DNA from: Phoronis australis
Lineage: Eukaryota > Phoronida > Phoronidae
Assembly (NCBI GenBank): GCA_002633005.1
Contig: NMRA01000762.1
Location: forward strand, 1-32,597
Reading direction: 5' to 3'
Length of the DNA stretch: 32,597 nt
Part shown: piece by piece, positions 22,901-28,664 of the stretch
How the letters are laid out: each line of letters begins with the position of its first letter
Numbering within the stretch: position 1 is the stretch's first letter
Program-made: the position numbers and the translations under genes
The notes under the pieces: model-generated
Told to the model about the DNA's origin: nothing
The model's database searches: none
The model's input: the letters and a program-made list of their open reading frames with translations, nothing else

Positions 22901-25900
22901 ATAGCATTTTGATTCAGAGTTGTTTAAGTGTCTTGGTACTAAGTGACCCAGTGCTAGTAATGGTTGCGATACTAAGTGTATGCTAAGTGTATGCTAAATG
23001 TATACTAAGTGTATGTGTTTCAGGTTCTGGTTGACACCATTGAGCACCCATCCAGTGCTTTTGATGTGTCTGAAGCCATCAGCAGTCTGATCACTCTGGG
23101 AATGGAGGGAGAGCACATGTGTTTTGTCATTTCAAGGGTATGTAGATGCCATATGGTGGGGAATGATAAAAACATGGTATATTCAACAGGGCTAGTGCCT
23201 GTGACTTAAGTTGCTTATGGAAATGGAATACAATCACCTTTTGAGAATGATTTCGTGAGAGTAAGAGGCCTAATTCGAATTTCATTTTACCCTTCTAAAC
23301 AGGACAAAATGCAACTTTGAATAATGTGTGCACTACTATTAAATGATTGAGCAGGATAAGAGTCTACATACCTTTGTTTACAGGAAGGTGGAGTGCGAGC
23401 GTTGTTCAATCTATGTCGTAGCCAAACTATAGAACTAAACTGTGCCCAGGCCCTGCGTGCTGTGGCCACAGTCTGCTGTGTACCTGAGAGTGTGATGGAA
23501 CTGGAGCAGGTAAGTAATTACCTGGCAACCTTGTCAGTTGTATTCTTCCTTGTGTCTTGGTGGTTCGTGAATGAGAAATAGAGAGGGAGGGAGGGAGGGA
23601 GGGAGTTGTAGAAGGTGCGTGAAAAATTAAATAAAGTACTAGAACTTACAATGCACTCATATTAGCAACTGTGTGTCGGCATCTTTTAGACTTCAGATTG
23701 ACCACTGATGCTTTAACCATTAGATGGAGCTTTGGTCAGGTAAATTCCCTTACTACAACTTTGTCGTTCTTTGGAAATCCCCTCGGAGTTAATCTTTGCT
23801 CATGTCTAAAAACTGTTCACTGTTCTTAATTGAATTTGTTATATTCAGTGGGTACAACTGCGGTGATTGTTTCAGGCCAATGGCATGGAATGTTTGACTG
23901 AGATACTGTCCAGCCCGGCTTTGAGTGAAATGGTCAGGTCGGAGGCAGCTGGGGTCATTGCACAGATAACTTCACCCTCATTGGATCATTATCATCATGT
24001 GACCGGTTTCCTGGAAAACATGGATGATCTCATTAGGTCCCTGACTGGTATGTGATGTCACTGGTGAAATAGATTCTTCATTGTCTCCTGAAGTCATGTT
24101 AAAAAATATATATGTAAGCTCACTTACTAGGGGACGAGGTCTAACGTTTCTTGGAAAGCAGTGCTCTTACTCAAATATTATCAGTTTATTCCAATAGATA
24201 GATATAATTGATAGATAAATAAATAGATTACCAAATAATGTCATTCCACTGCAGTTCTGTGTGAAGAGGCGACCACCCACGAAGTATTCCTATTGGCAAC
24301 TGCTGCAATGGCCAACATCACCTTTGTGGATAGTTTGGCATGTGACTTCCTCTTGCAATACAACACAGCGGCCATCTTGGTTCAGGCTTGTCAGATGAAC
24401 AAAGCTCAGTCGCCATTTGCAAAAGACCAGGTATAATTAGTGCTGCTTAATCAAGTAATATTTAGAAAACTCATTTCCCTATTGTTATGTTTTTTTGTTG
24501 GTCATCTTGCTGTTTTGTATTATAGTGTGTTTTTAAGATGAACATTTAGACTCCTAAAGTCATTGCGGGATCAGATCCCACACCGATGAGCCCTTGAGTA
24601 AGGTCTCTTAGTTTATGGGGCATTTGTGTGTATTCTCATGTGGAATGTGGCGTATTGCTTTACATTGTTTGTGTATCTATGAGAGGACTTTGTTGTAAAT
24701 TATTAAAGATGTGTTATCATCCTCTATAAATAAAGTTTATTATTATTGTTGTTATTGTTATTGTTATAAACTAAACTATTTGCGCACGCTTAAGTGTGTT
24801 CCTTAAATTCCCAAGGAATTTTTTTTCCTGCACAATGCTGTGCAGCTTGTTAGCTGTATCATATGAAACGTCTGGTGCTATGTAACGACTGGTGGTTTGT
24901 TTTGTGTCCAGGTGGCTACCATCCTAGCCAACATGGCTAACCTGGATAACTGTTGGCGGGAGATTACAGACAACAGTGGCATTGAACTGCTGCTGCACTT
25001 CCTGCAAGAGCGACCGATGTTGTACGACACGGAGGCTGAGGGGAGCGCATGTGAACGAGTCCAGCAGAAAGCTGCCATAGCTCTGACCAGACTGAGTAGA
25101 GACAGTAACAATGCACAGATTATTGTTGAATTACAAGGTTAGTGCTGCCATCTATGGGGGGCTGTCAGATGACTTGACTCGGTTGGGATCCTAACAACAC
25201 AAGCATGATTGTAGAATACACAATAGTGCTGCCATCTATGGATGACTGTCAGATGACTACTGGGTTGTGATCCTAACTATGCACCCATTGTAGAACAAAC
25301 AAGGTGATGACCAACTGGACTTTCAAATTGATATGGTTACGTAACCCAACCATTGCTTAAGGGATTGGGTGGGGTGAATAACAAAATGATAAATTTAAAA
25401 TATGGAACAGATTATTCATAGAATGGGTGTACTTTCTCATTATGTTTGTGTCACCCTGTAGGAATTATGCATAGATGTACTTTCTCACTCTGTTTGTGTC
25501 ACCCTGTAGGCATTATGCATTGGTGTACATTCTCATTATGTTTGTGTCACCCTGTAGGAATCCCTCGTCTAATCATCCTCTGTAAAAACGCCAATGAAAG
25601 GAACAACAGCGATGCAGTGTTGGTCGCTTGCTTGGTAAGTAGTGGCAGGCCACGCCCACCAATATACACGTACAGTAACGCTCACTAATATTGCATCCAA
25701 CCAGTGATGTATTTGCACTAAGGTTAATACATCAGCGCATGTGTACGAACGATAAAACTCACTTTAGCCACATCCAACCACCACTGTATTTCGATTGATA
25801 ATATGGATTCAGCCTTTAATGTGGAAGTGCCTTTTGTTGACAAAGTTGGCCGTCCAATTTCAGACTTGCATCCGAAAGTTAGCCGAAGCCGCTGGTCATG

Positions 25901-25995
25901 AGAATTTCTCACGCTCGGAGATTCGTCAGCTGATCACCCCTCGACTACTCGACTCATTTCTGCTGTGTTCACAGATGGAGGAAAGCTTTGTGTAA
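10796..25995 (+). CDS. INSC: INSC: inscuteable spindle-orientation adaptor protein, 544 aa, 13 coding exons
   Basis: The CDS is join(10796..10902, 13863..14011, 19503..19566, 20726..20849, 21131..21183, 22026..22140, 23024..23137, 23384..23509, 23876..24047, 24255..24430, 24912..25137, 25558..25634, 25864..25995), 1635 bases with stop. Every intron is GT-AG and every junction keeps phase. The protein aligns along its length with vertebrate INSC (about 530-580 aa). It starts MMA-. Residues 43-70 (DSVQKWLEDLRLMTETECMC and following VLQGKSLS) match the helix by which INSC binds LGN/GPSM2. Residues about 200-535 are an armadillo-like helical array, with EGGVRALFNLCR, EVFLLATAAMANITF and ERVQQKAAIALTRLSRD. 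The C-terminus SFLLCSQMEESFV is nearly identical to the vertebrate one, and S-F-V fits a class I PDZ ligand. In the family INSC links PAR3/aPKC polarity complexes to LGN and orients the mitotic spindle. An in-frame TGA at 10790-10792 restricts the start to ATG 10796 or 10799, and the latter has the better Kozak context (A at -3, G at +4). Confidence 0.95.
11071..12060 (+). repeat. dispersed repeat family, plus-strand copy, possibly interrupted
   Basis: 11071-11230 (TTTTCAAATTTTGTACCACA through GAGATTTTAC) and 11685-12060 (GGTTTTGTAGGACCGT...) match consecutive parts of the reverse complement of 18500-19162. In that copy the two blocks are only about 35 bases apart, so about 450 bases here may be an insertion or replacement. 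No coding potential is seen. It lies in INSC intron 1. Confidence 0.65.
12785..13210 (+). repeat. dispersed repeat family, second plus-strand copy (partial)
   Basis: TTATGTAGGACCATAGAAAA and AATTTGGCTAA parallel TTTTGTAGGACCGTAAAAAA and AATTTGGCTAAG at 11685. The later motif GTGCTAAATTTTACTAAAAC and TATCAAGTCAA parallels TTGCTAAATTTCATTGAAAAC and TATTAAGTCAA near 11980-12040. Confidence 0.55.
13863..14011 (+). CDS. INSC: INSC exon 2, LGN-binding helix
   Basis: The acceptor is TATTATTTCAG and the donor AAGG|GTAGGT. It enters with one base, completing Arg36, and gives RLHMTGTDSVQKWLEDL..., matching vertebrate RLHLMQVDSVQRWMEDL. It leaves with one base of the next codon. Confidence 0.95.
14012..14733 (+). 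other. INSC intron 2, left part, nothing recognised
   Basis: AT-rich intronic sequence between the exon 2 donor and a MITE. No coding or RNA-gene signature is seen. Confidence 0.5.
14734..15251. mobile_element. MITE with CCCATTCACACT terminal inverted repeats, about 518 bp
   Basis: CCCATTCACACT at 14734-14745 is mirrored perfectly by AGTGTGAATGGG at 15240-15251. The subterminal sequence also pairs loosely: GCGATTTAAAATCGG on the left, AAGCCGATTTGG on the right. Internal palindromic AAATCGATT-type motifs occur near 14825-14870. A 36-41-bp internal tandem repeat (CTTGTGCA..TGCAGATCAA.GTTTCTGTATC, twice) lies at about 14947-15023. No transposase frame is present. It lies in INSC intron 2, and the superfamily was not assigned. 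Confidence 0.65.
15252..16513 (+). other. INSC intron 2, middle, nothing recognised
   Basis: Short frames only, with no protein family or structural RNA recognised. Confidence 0.45.
16514..16915. mobile_element. fold-back element with long imperfect inverted repeats, about 400 bp
   Basis: The left arm carries ATACCAGGATTTTCC, GATAAACCCA and GGGGTGTTTATTCGAATAA (near 16611). The reverse complement of the right side carries ATACCAGGATTTACC, GATAAGCCCA and CCGGGCGTTTATTCAGAA, in the same order and spacing class. Paired segments therefore extend over about 100 bases at each end. The 109-codon open frame across it (16496-16825) runs through the repeat arms and matches no family known to me. Confidence 0.6.
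16916..18480 (+). other. INSC intron 2, right-middle
   Basis: No gene seen. A short imperfect tandem (AGTTTGG.ACTGAGACTA twice) lies at about 17509-17549. A TTAAAAGGATGTTAAACCC motif near 17895 resembles a decayed left end of the TTAA-type element, but no matching right end was found. Confidence 0.4.
18500..19162 (-). repeat. dispersed repeat family, minus-strand copy
   Basis: Read on the minus strand from 19162, the sequence CTATTTTCAAATTTTATACC, ACTGATGGACAATATTTTG and GAAGAAAGTGATGTTTTGG closely parallels 11071-11230. GGCTATGTAAGGCTAAAAAA and AATTTGACTAACTTTG then parallel 11685 onward, and ATTAAATGAAATTTGG parallels 11941. This is the longest uninterrupted copy, so it best shows the order of the unit. 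Confidence 0.65.
19503..19566 (+). CDS. INSC: INSC exon 3
   Basis: The acceptor is GTTACTTTCAG and the donor TTCAA|GTAAGT. It encodes EIIDTIKSRAHIASSEFAKV and F, the stretch joining the LGN-binding segment to the KLDKERW helix. The 64-base size and phases (enters with 2, leaves with 2) fit both neighbours. Confidence 0.9.
19784..19801. repeat. G-rich run
   Basis: A stretch of 18 bases, all G except one A, in INSC intron 3. It is a possible G-quadruplex former on the transcribed RNA. Confidence 0.85.
20386..20454. repeat. imperfect direct repeat with GTGTGACACG
   Basis: CTGTGTGACACG..GCCCACTAA occurs near 20388 and again near 20430, about 41 bases apart, in INSC intron 3. Confidence 0.6.
20726..20849 (+). 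CDS. INSC: INSC exon 4
   Basis: The acceptor is CGCTTTTCTAG and the donor GAG|GTAGGA. It encodes KLDKERWKHVKTGAVRLTQH and on to YLYE, matching vertebrate KLAQDRWARVHSMSVRLTCH. Confidence 0.95.
21131..21183 (+). CDS. INSC: INSC exon 5
   Basis: A short 53-base exon with acceptor TTGTTCTTCAG and donor AG|GTAGGG. It encodes EEELVLQHCASLVEYTE plus two bases of Ser166, aligning with the vertebrate EKLLMEKCSELSAVTER region. Confidence 0.9.
21331..21565. mobile_element. CTTAAG-rich MITE with GGCCGTTC ends, about 235 bp
   Basis: The left end GGCCGTTCCAAGAAA (21331-21345) matches the reverse complement of the right end, GGCCGTTCAAAGAAA (21551-21565), at 14 of 15 positions. The interior contains seven copies of the palindrome CTTAAG at irregular spacing, typical of subterminal repeat arrays in small DNA transposons. 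It lies in INSC intron 5 and no coding is present. Confidence 0.7.
22026..22140 (+). CDS. INSC: INSC exon 6
   Basis: The acceptor is CTGTGTTTCAG. The donor GTG|GTGTGT is weak but is the one that leaves phase 0, as exon 7 needs. It encodes SIDINGFPSSHKIHVANILT and on to ALGHFIV, the first helices of the armadillo-like region. Confidence 0.85.
22330..22675. repeat. nested direct and inverted repeats with a 73-nt hairpin
   Basis: GCACGCCACCTG occurs at 22350-22361 and 22492-22503, and inverted as CAGGTGGCGTGC at 22551-22562. The second and third copies form near-perfect arms of about 23 bases around a loop containing the palindrome GTCACGTGAC (22533-22542). ATCACAAACATT at 22331 recurs inverted near 22570-22581. 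A block from ACTTAAAAATGT through GTAGTATTG..TGGGAC is present at about 22404-22480 and again at about 22570-22665. It lies in INSC intron 6. Confidence 0.7.
22972..23015. repeat. four 11-bp CTAAGTGTATG units before the exon 7 acceptor
   Basis: The units CTAAGTGTATG, CTAAGTGTATG, CTAAATGTATA and CTAAGTGTATG run up to TGTTTCAG at 23016-23023. Each unit carries a branch-point-like CTAA, and there is little pyrimidine tract. Confidence 0.8.
23024..23137 (+). CDS. INSC: INSC exon 7
   Basis: The acceptor is GTATGTGTTTCAG, preceded by a CTAAGTGTATG tandem array, and the donor is AGG|GTATGT. It encodes VLVDTIEHPSSAFDVSEAIS and on to CFVISR. Confidence 0.9.
23384..23509 (+). CDS. INSC: INSC exon 8
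   Basis: The acceptor is TTTGTTTACAG and the donor CAG|GTAAGT. It encodes 42 residues, EGGVRALFNLCRSQTIELNC and on to VMELEQ, matching vertebrate EGGVVALFKVCR. It is symmetric (phase 0 at both ends). Confidence 0.95.
23583..23605. repeat. (GGGA)n microsatellite
   Basis: About five GGGA units in INSC intron 8. Confidence 0.9.
23876..24047 (+). CDS. INSC: INSC exon 9
   Basis: The acceptor is GATTGTTTCAG and the donor ACTG|GTATGT. It encodes ANGMECLTEILSSPALSEMV and on to RSLT. SEAAGVIAQITSP aligns with vertebrate AEAAAVVAQVTSP. Confidence 0.95.
24255..24430 (+). CDS. INSC: INSC exon 10
   Basis: The acceptor is TTCCACTGCAG and the donor CAG|GTATAA. It encodes VLCEEATTHEVFLLATAAMA and on to PFAKDQ, one of the most conserved armadillo-like units. 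Confidence 0.95.
24545..24770 (+). mobile_element. SINE-like fragment with (TTATTG)n tail
   Basis: GGGATCAGATCCCACACCGA resembles the B-box end of a tRNA-derived head. It is followed by CCCTTGAGTAAGGTCTCTTA, close to the CCTTGAGCAAGGCACTTAA motif common in animal SINEs. The segment ends CTCTATAAATAAAGTTTATT and then TTATTG-type repeats (24729-24768). No A box was identified. It lies in INSC intron 10. Confidence 0.5.
24912..25137 (+). CDS. INSC: INSC exon 11
   Basis: The acceptor is TTTGTGTCCAG and the donor CAAG|GTTAGT. It is the longest coding exon (226 bases), encoding VATILANMANLDNCWREITD and on to ACERVQQKAAIALTRLSRD. An 84-bp tandem duplication starts at the donor. Confidence 0.95.
25140..25305. 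repeat. 84-bp tandem duplication at the intron 11 donor
   Basis: TAGTGCTGCCATCTATGG, CTGTCAGATGACT and GATCCTAAC appear in copy 1 from 25140 and copy 2 from 25224. Copy 1 overlaps the donor (CAAG|GTTAGTGCTG). Copy 2 has lost it (ACAATAGTGCTG). Confidence 0.85.
25425..25562 (+). repeat. 48-bp unit in triplicate carrying the exon 12 3' splice site
   Basis: The units start at 25425, 25473 and 25521. Each contains TTTGTGTCACCCTGTAGG with AG at 25460-25461, 25508-25509 and 25556-25557, exactly 48 bases apart. The frame is open through all three and continuous with exon 12. Weak similarity extends back to about 25411. Confidence 0.95.
25558..25634 (+). CDS. INSC: INSC exon 12, downstream of a triplicated 3' splice site
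   Basis: The proximal acceptor CACCCTGTAG ends at 25557 and the donor is TTG|GTAAGT. It encodes GIPRLIILCKNANERNNSDA and VLVACL, matching vertebrate SRLIELCRSPSERNSSDAVL. Identical acceptors 48 and 96 bases upstream (ending 25509 and 25461) would extend the exon in frame by 16 or 32 residues. Confidence 0.95.
25864..25995 (+). CDS. INSC: INSC exon 13 (C-terminus and stop)
   Basis: The acceptor is CCAATTTCAG. It encodes TCIRKLAEAAGHENFSRSEI and on to PRLLDSFLLCSQMEESFV, then TAA at 25993-25995. The C-terminus is nearly identical to vertebrate INSC. Confidence 0.95.
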   Translation, partial: TCIRKLAEAAGHENFSRSEIRQLITPRLLDSFLLCSQMEESFV

Positions 25996-26270
25996 AGCAG
26001 TGTTCCCACTTGTTAAATCTAGAGATGTTCAGATAGGCCATGCTCTTCGTTAGTTTCTAGTTGCCATTTCACTCACCACGTTTTATTCTAGAGCATCACT
26101 GATTGCCGAGTTAATTTATTAGCATTTCATCATTGTTAGTTTTAATTGCCTGTATAGTTTTGTAGTTTATTTTATTGTTCATTGCATCGTTTCACTGTAT
26201 GAATCAATATCTATTTTGTAATTTCTACACTTTCACTATTTATATATAACTGTTAGGTGTTTTTGTTGTA

Positions 26271-26439
26271 CAGTAACACTCGCATAAGTTGGACATTCAA
26301 AACTTGAATTTTAGCTTAACTCAGACAAGACACCCATATACGGTTGTTTCAGTCCGTGCACTCAGCTTTCTGAAAAGTCAAATAATACTGTCTCATTTGG
26401 ATGAAATCTCTCTGGATCTGACTTATGCGAGTTACACTG
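26271..26439. mobile_element. pogo/Tigger-like MITE, 169 bp, in INSC 3' UTR
   Basis: The left end is CAGTAACACTCGCATAAGT and the reverse-complemented right end is CAGTGTAACTCGCATAAGT, 16 of 19 identical. CAGT ends, a TA before the left end and CTCGCATAAGT subterminal sequence are typical of pogo/Tigger-type terminal repeats. The right flank is AA rather than TA, so the target duplication has decayed. There is no transposase. Confidence 0.6.
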
Positions 26440-26545
26440 AACTTAATTTGTTCTCCCATTCACTATTAGTGTTTATTTATCCTATGAGTATGTTGCACAT
26501 TGGTTAGCTTTAATTTATGACAATTCAGGGACGTGCGTTTTAAGT

Positions 26546-26582
26546 TATATATATATATATATATATGTATATGTGTGTGTGT
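26546..26582. repeat. (TA)n(TG)n microsatellite
   Basis: A run of TA units passing into GTATATGTGTGTGTGT in the INSC 3' UTR. Confidence 0.9.
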
Positions 26583-27701
26583 ACCTGTTTCTAAAGATGT
26601 TTCAATCATGCGAAAAGCTTGTACTTGGACAGCAGAGATGTGGACTAACATGTTCGCACCTTTTCCTCGTCTCCAGTCACCGTATCATTTTCTTGAGTGA
26701 CATGTTTTAGTCAGAGATTATCATCTTTTGCAAGTTTTCAACTGCAAATTACCTGTCGCAGACAGGGTCATAGGCAAAGTGCGGCGGCACTTATCATCTC
26801 ACCACGCATCCATCCCGACAGCAGGAGACTCAAACTTCCAATGTTGCCTGTTAGCTGTTGGTTTTTCAGTCGCCTCTGTATGCCCCTGGACCGTCTTGAG
26901 GCGTAGGTCACAAATAAGTTTTCAACTGTGCTTTAGTAAATCAACATTAAAGGTGCTAGAAACCTGCGTTCTGTCAAAGAAACAGAACTTTTGATTGAGA
27001 TCACTTATTGTGAAACTGGTCTAGACTTATTCTTTACTCAAAAGGGGAACTTCTGGGTTTGAAAAGAACTGACAGTTCGTTAATTACATGCTCAGTATAC
27101 AAAGTGATCCGCTGTGATAAGCTAAAGTACCGAGCTTGGTTTCCAGCAATAATGAACTTAAGTGTTCTTCCAAACCCTGAAATCACTGCTACCATTATTT
27201 GAGTAATGTTCAAGTCGAGACCAATTTTATATAACGGTAAGATGTCTATGTGAAAAGTTAGGTTTCCGAGAAAATGCGGATTTGTAGCAGCTTTAAAATT
27301 TCCAGTGGTTTTAGCGACATTGGTATGTGGAAAATACTGAAAAGTCAGTGGAAAATACTGAAAAAGTCAATATTTTCCTGGTCATGTGTATCTGGCCATG
27401 AACCCTCTGCCTACACAATCCTGCTTTTGATATGCATTAACCAATCCCGATTCAACTAGTTTGAGCCATGTGTTCTACCAAGAGCATTTTAGTACCACAA
27501 TCGTTTTCTTCTGGTGGAGATTATATGTTACTGTTCATTTTGTCACCAGTCGAGTTGTTTTATAGGACACTTGTTGTGCAATTGTCATATTTTTGCCAAT
27601 GACAGTTAGTTGTTTATCTGTTTGAATTAATCTGTAGGTTCTTCCTCAATAAGCTTCGAGTGTTTCATTAGAGATAGCCAAATGTTAATGTGAATTATCA
27701 A

Positions 27702-27707
27702 AATAAA
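27702..27707 (+). terminator. INSC: candidate INSC poly(A) signal AATAAA
   Basis: Canonical hexamer inside CAAAATAAAAAC, 24 bases before the palindromic signal pair. Confidence 0.45.
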
Positions 27708-27730
27708 AACAACTTTTCTAATTAATTCTC

Positions 27731-27742
27731 AATAAATTTATT
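27731..27742. terminator. palindromic AATAAATTTATT, poly(A) signal on both strands
   Basis: The 12-mer is its own reverse complement and reads AATAAA on each strand. It lies between the stop of INSC (plus) and the stop of catalase (minus), which converge here. Cleavage 10-30 bases downstream on each strand would make the two 3' ends overlap. Confidence 0.55.
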
Positions 27743-28631
27743 TCACGTATTAATAATTAACACGGATTCAAAACAATCTCAGAAGCATTTCAATGCAATA
27801 TTTATAAAGCCACATGTACCGATGTTTTACTACACATTCCACTTGAATGTGTGCTTGCACAATACGCCAATGTAATCACTCCTTCAGCACGTGGGCAGAT
27901 TGGACTGATTTCAGACAGTCGTAAAACTGTAAGCTGCATTATTTGAGCAAAAAAACAATAGTTACCACTGATGACATTTGACGAGATCTTTTTACAATTA
28001 TTTAAAGCCATACTGATGCAGTAATTTAACACAAGGTGGCAGCACATGGTGAAGCCACACCACAGTGGAAATTGATGCACTAATTAAACATGGAATGAGA
28101 CAAACGAGTTCCCATGTTACCGGAGTTCCCACCACCAGAAGTTGACATCATCCCATGGAAATAGACGAGATGGGTCCGAGGATCCAAGAACTAGGTAAGT
28201 ACAGCCCAGCAGACCATGTTCACGTAGTGATGTTACTAATTTAACACACGGTGAAAGTATACGTTAAAGCCACACTGATGCGCTAATTTAACACATGGTA
28301 CAATAACTTTCGCCTAAGTTGGTTTTTCGCTGACCTCGGATGAAGTTCTGAAGCACAGTTGTTTCAGTTCATTGATTCATACCCTCGAATAAGTCGAATT
28401 TCATCTTGCTCGGACAAATCTTTAGGTCCAGTTGGATCCCAATTCAGTTAGTAATCGTAATACTGTAAAACCTCTTCCAACATCGACACAAATAGTAATT
28501 TTAACTTTTAAGTAAGCTCGTTCCCAATCATCCAAAGAGTAAACAATTGTCAAAGTAAACTGCAATAATGCCTACAGCAAGTTACATGTAAACAACATGG
28601 CTGCCTCAATGATCAATGACCTCTCCCATCA
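27743..28631 (-). other. CAT: catalase 3' UTR (presumed)
   Basis: The sequence between the TAA and the minus-strand AATAAA in the palindrome at 27731-27742. No convincing coding is seen. It includes a decayed copy of the pogo-like MITE. Confidence 0.45.
28299..28462. mobile_element. decayed second copy of the pogo/Tigger-like MITE
   Basis: The left end ACAATAACTTTCGCCTAAGTTGG parallels ACAGTAACACTCGCATAAGTTGG at 26270. The interior CAGTTGTTTCAGTTC parallels CGGTTGTTTCAGTCC. The right end runs into GTAATACTGTA. It is the same orientation as the first copy but more diverged. Confidence 0.5.
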
Positions 28632-28664
28632 TTACAACTTGGTGAAATTAGCTGCAGGTTGTGC
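28632..28664 (-). CDS. CAT: catalase terminal exon, 10 codons ending in TKL
   Basis: The acceptor TTGGATGTTTTCAG ends at 28665 (minus sense). The frame set by the previous exon gives [10 protein letters not shown] and then TAA (28634-28632). Human catalase ends AREKANL, so both the position and the PTS1-like end fit. A competing acceptor near 28195 would give FLDPRTHL... ending in MFN. It lacks a peroxisomal tripeptide and is judged less likely. Confidence 0.7.
   Translation of the reverse strand, partial: AQPAANFTKL

Larger units (their letters stand above)
25996..27745 (+). other. INSC: INSC 3' UTR (presumed)
   Basis: AT-rich sequence after the stop, without splice-supported coding. Candidate poly(A) signals are AATAAA at 27702-27707 and 27731-27736, giving a UTR of about 1.7 kb. 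It contains a pogo-like MITE, a TA/TG microsatellite and a short tandem repeat of TGGAAAATACTGAAAA (about 27327-27366). Confidence 0.5.

Noticed and set aside
25446-25688. Separate small gene starting MCHPVGIMH...
   Set aside because: This frame is INSC exon 12 with its upstream repeat units; its start is only the first ATG within the repeat.
28095-28195. Alternative catalase last exon after the acceptor near 28195 (FLDPRTHL... to MFN)
   Set aside because: The nearer exon at 28632-28664 has a better acceptor and a PTS1-like end; this one has no peroxisomal tripeptide and little resemblance to catalase tails.
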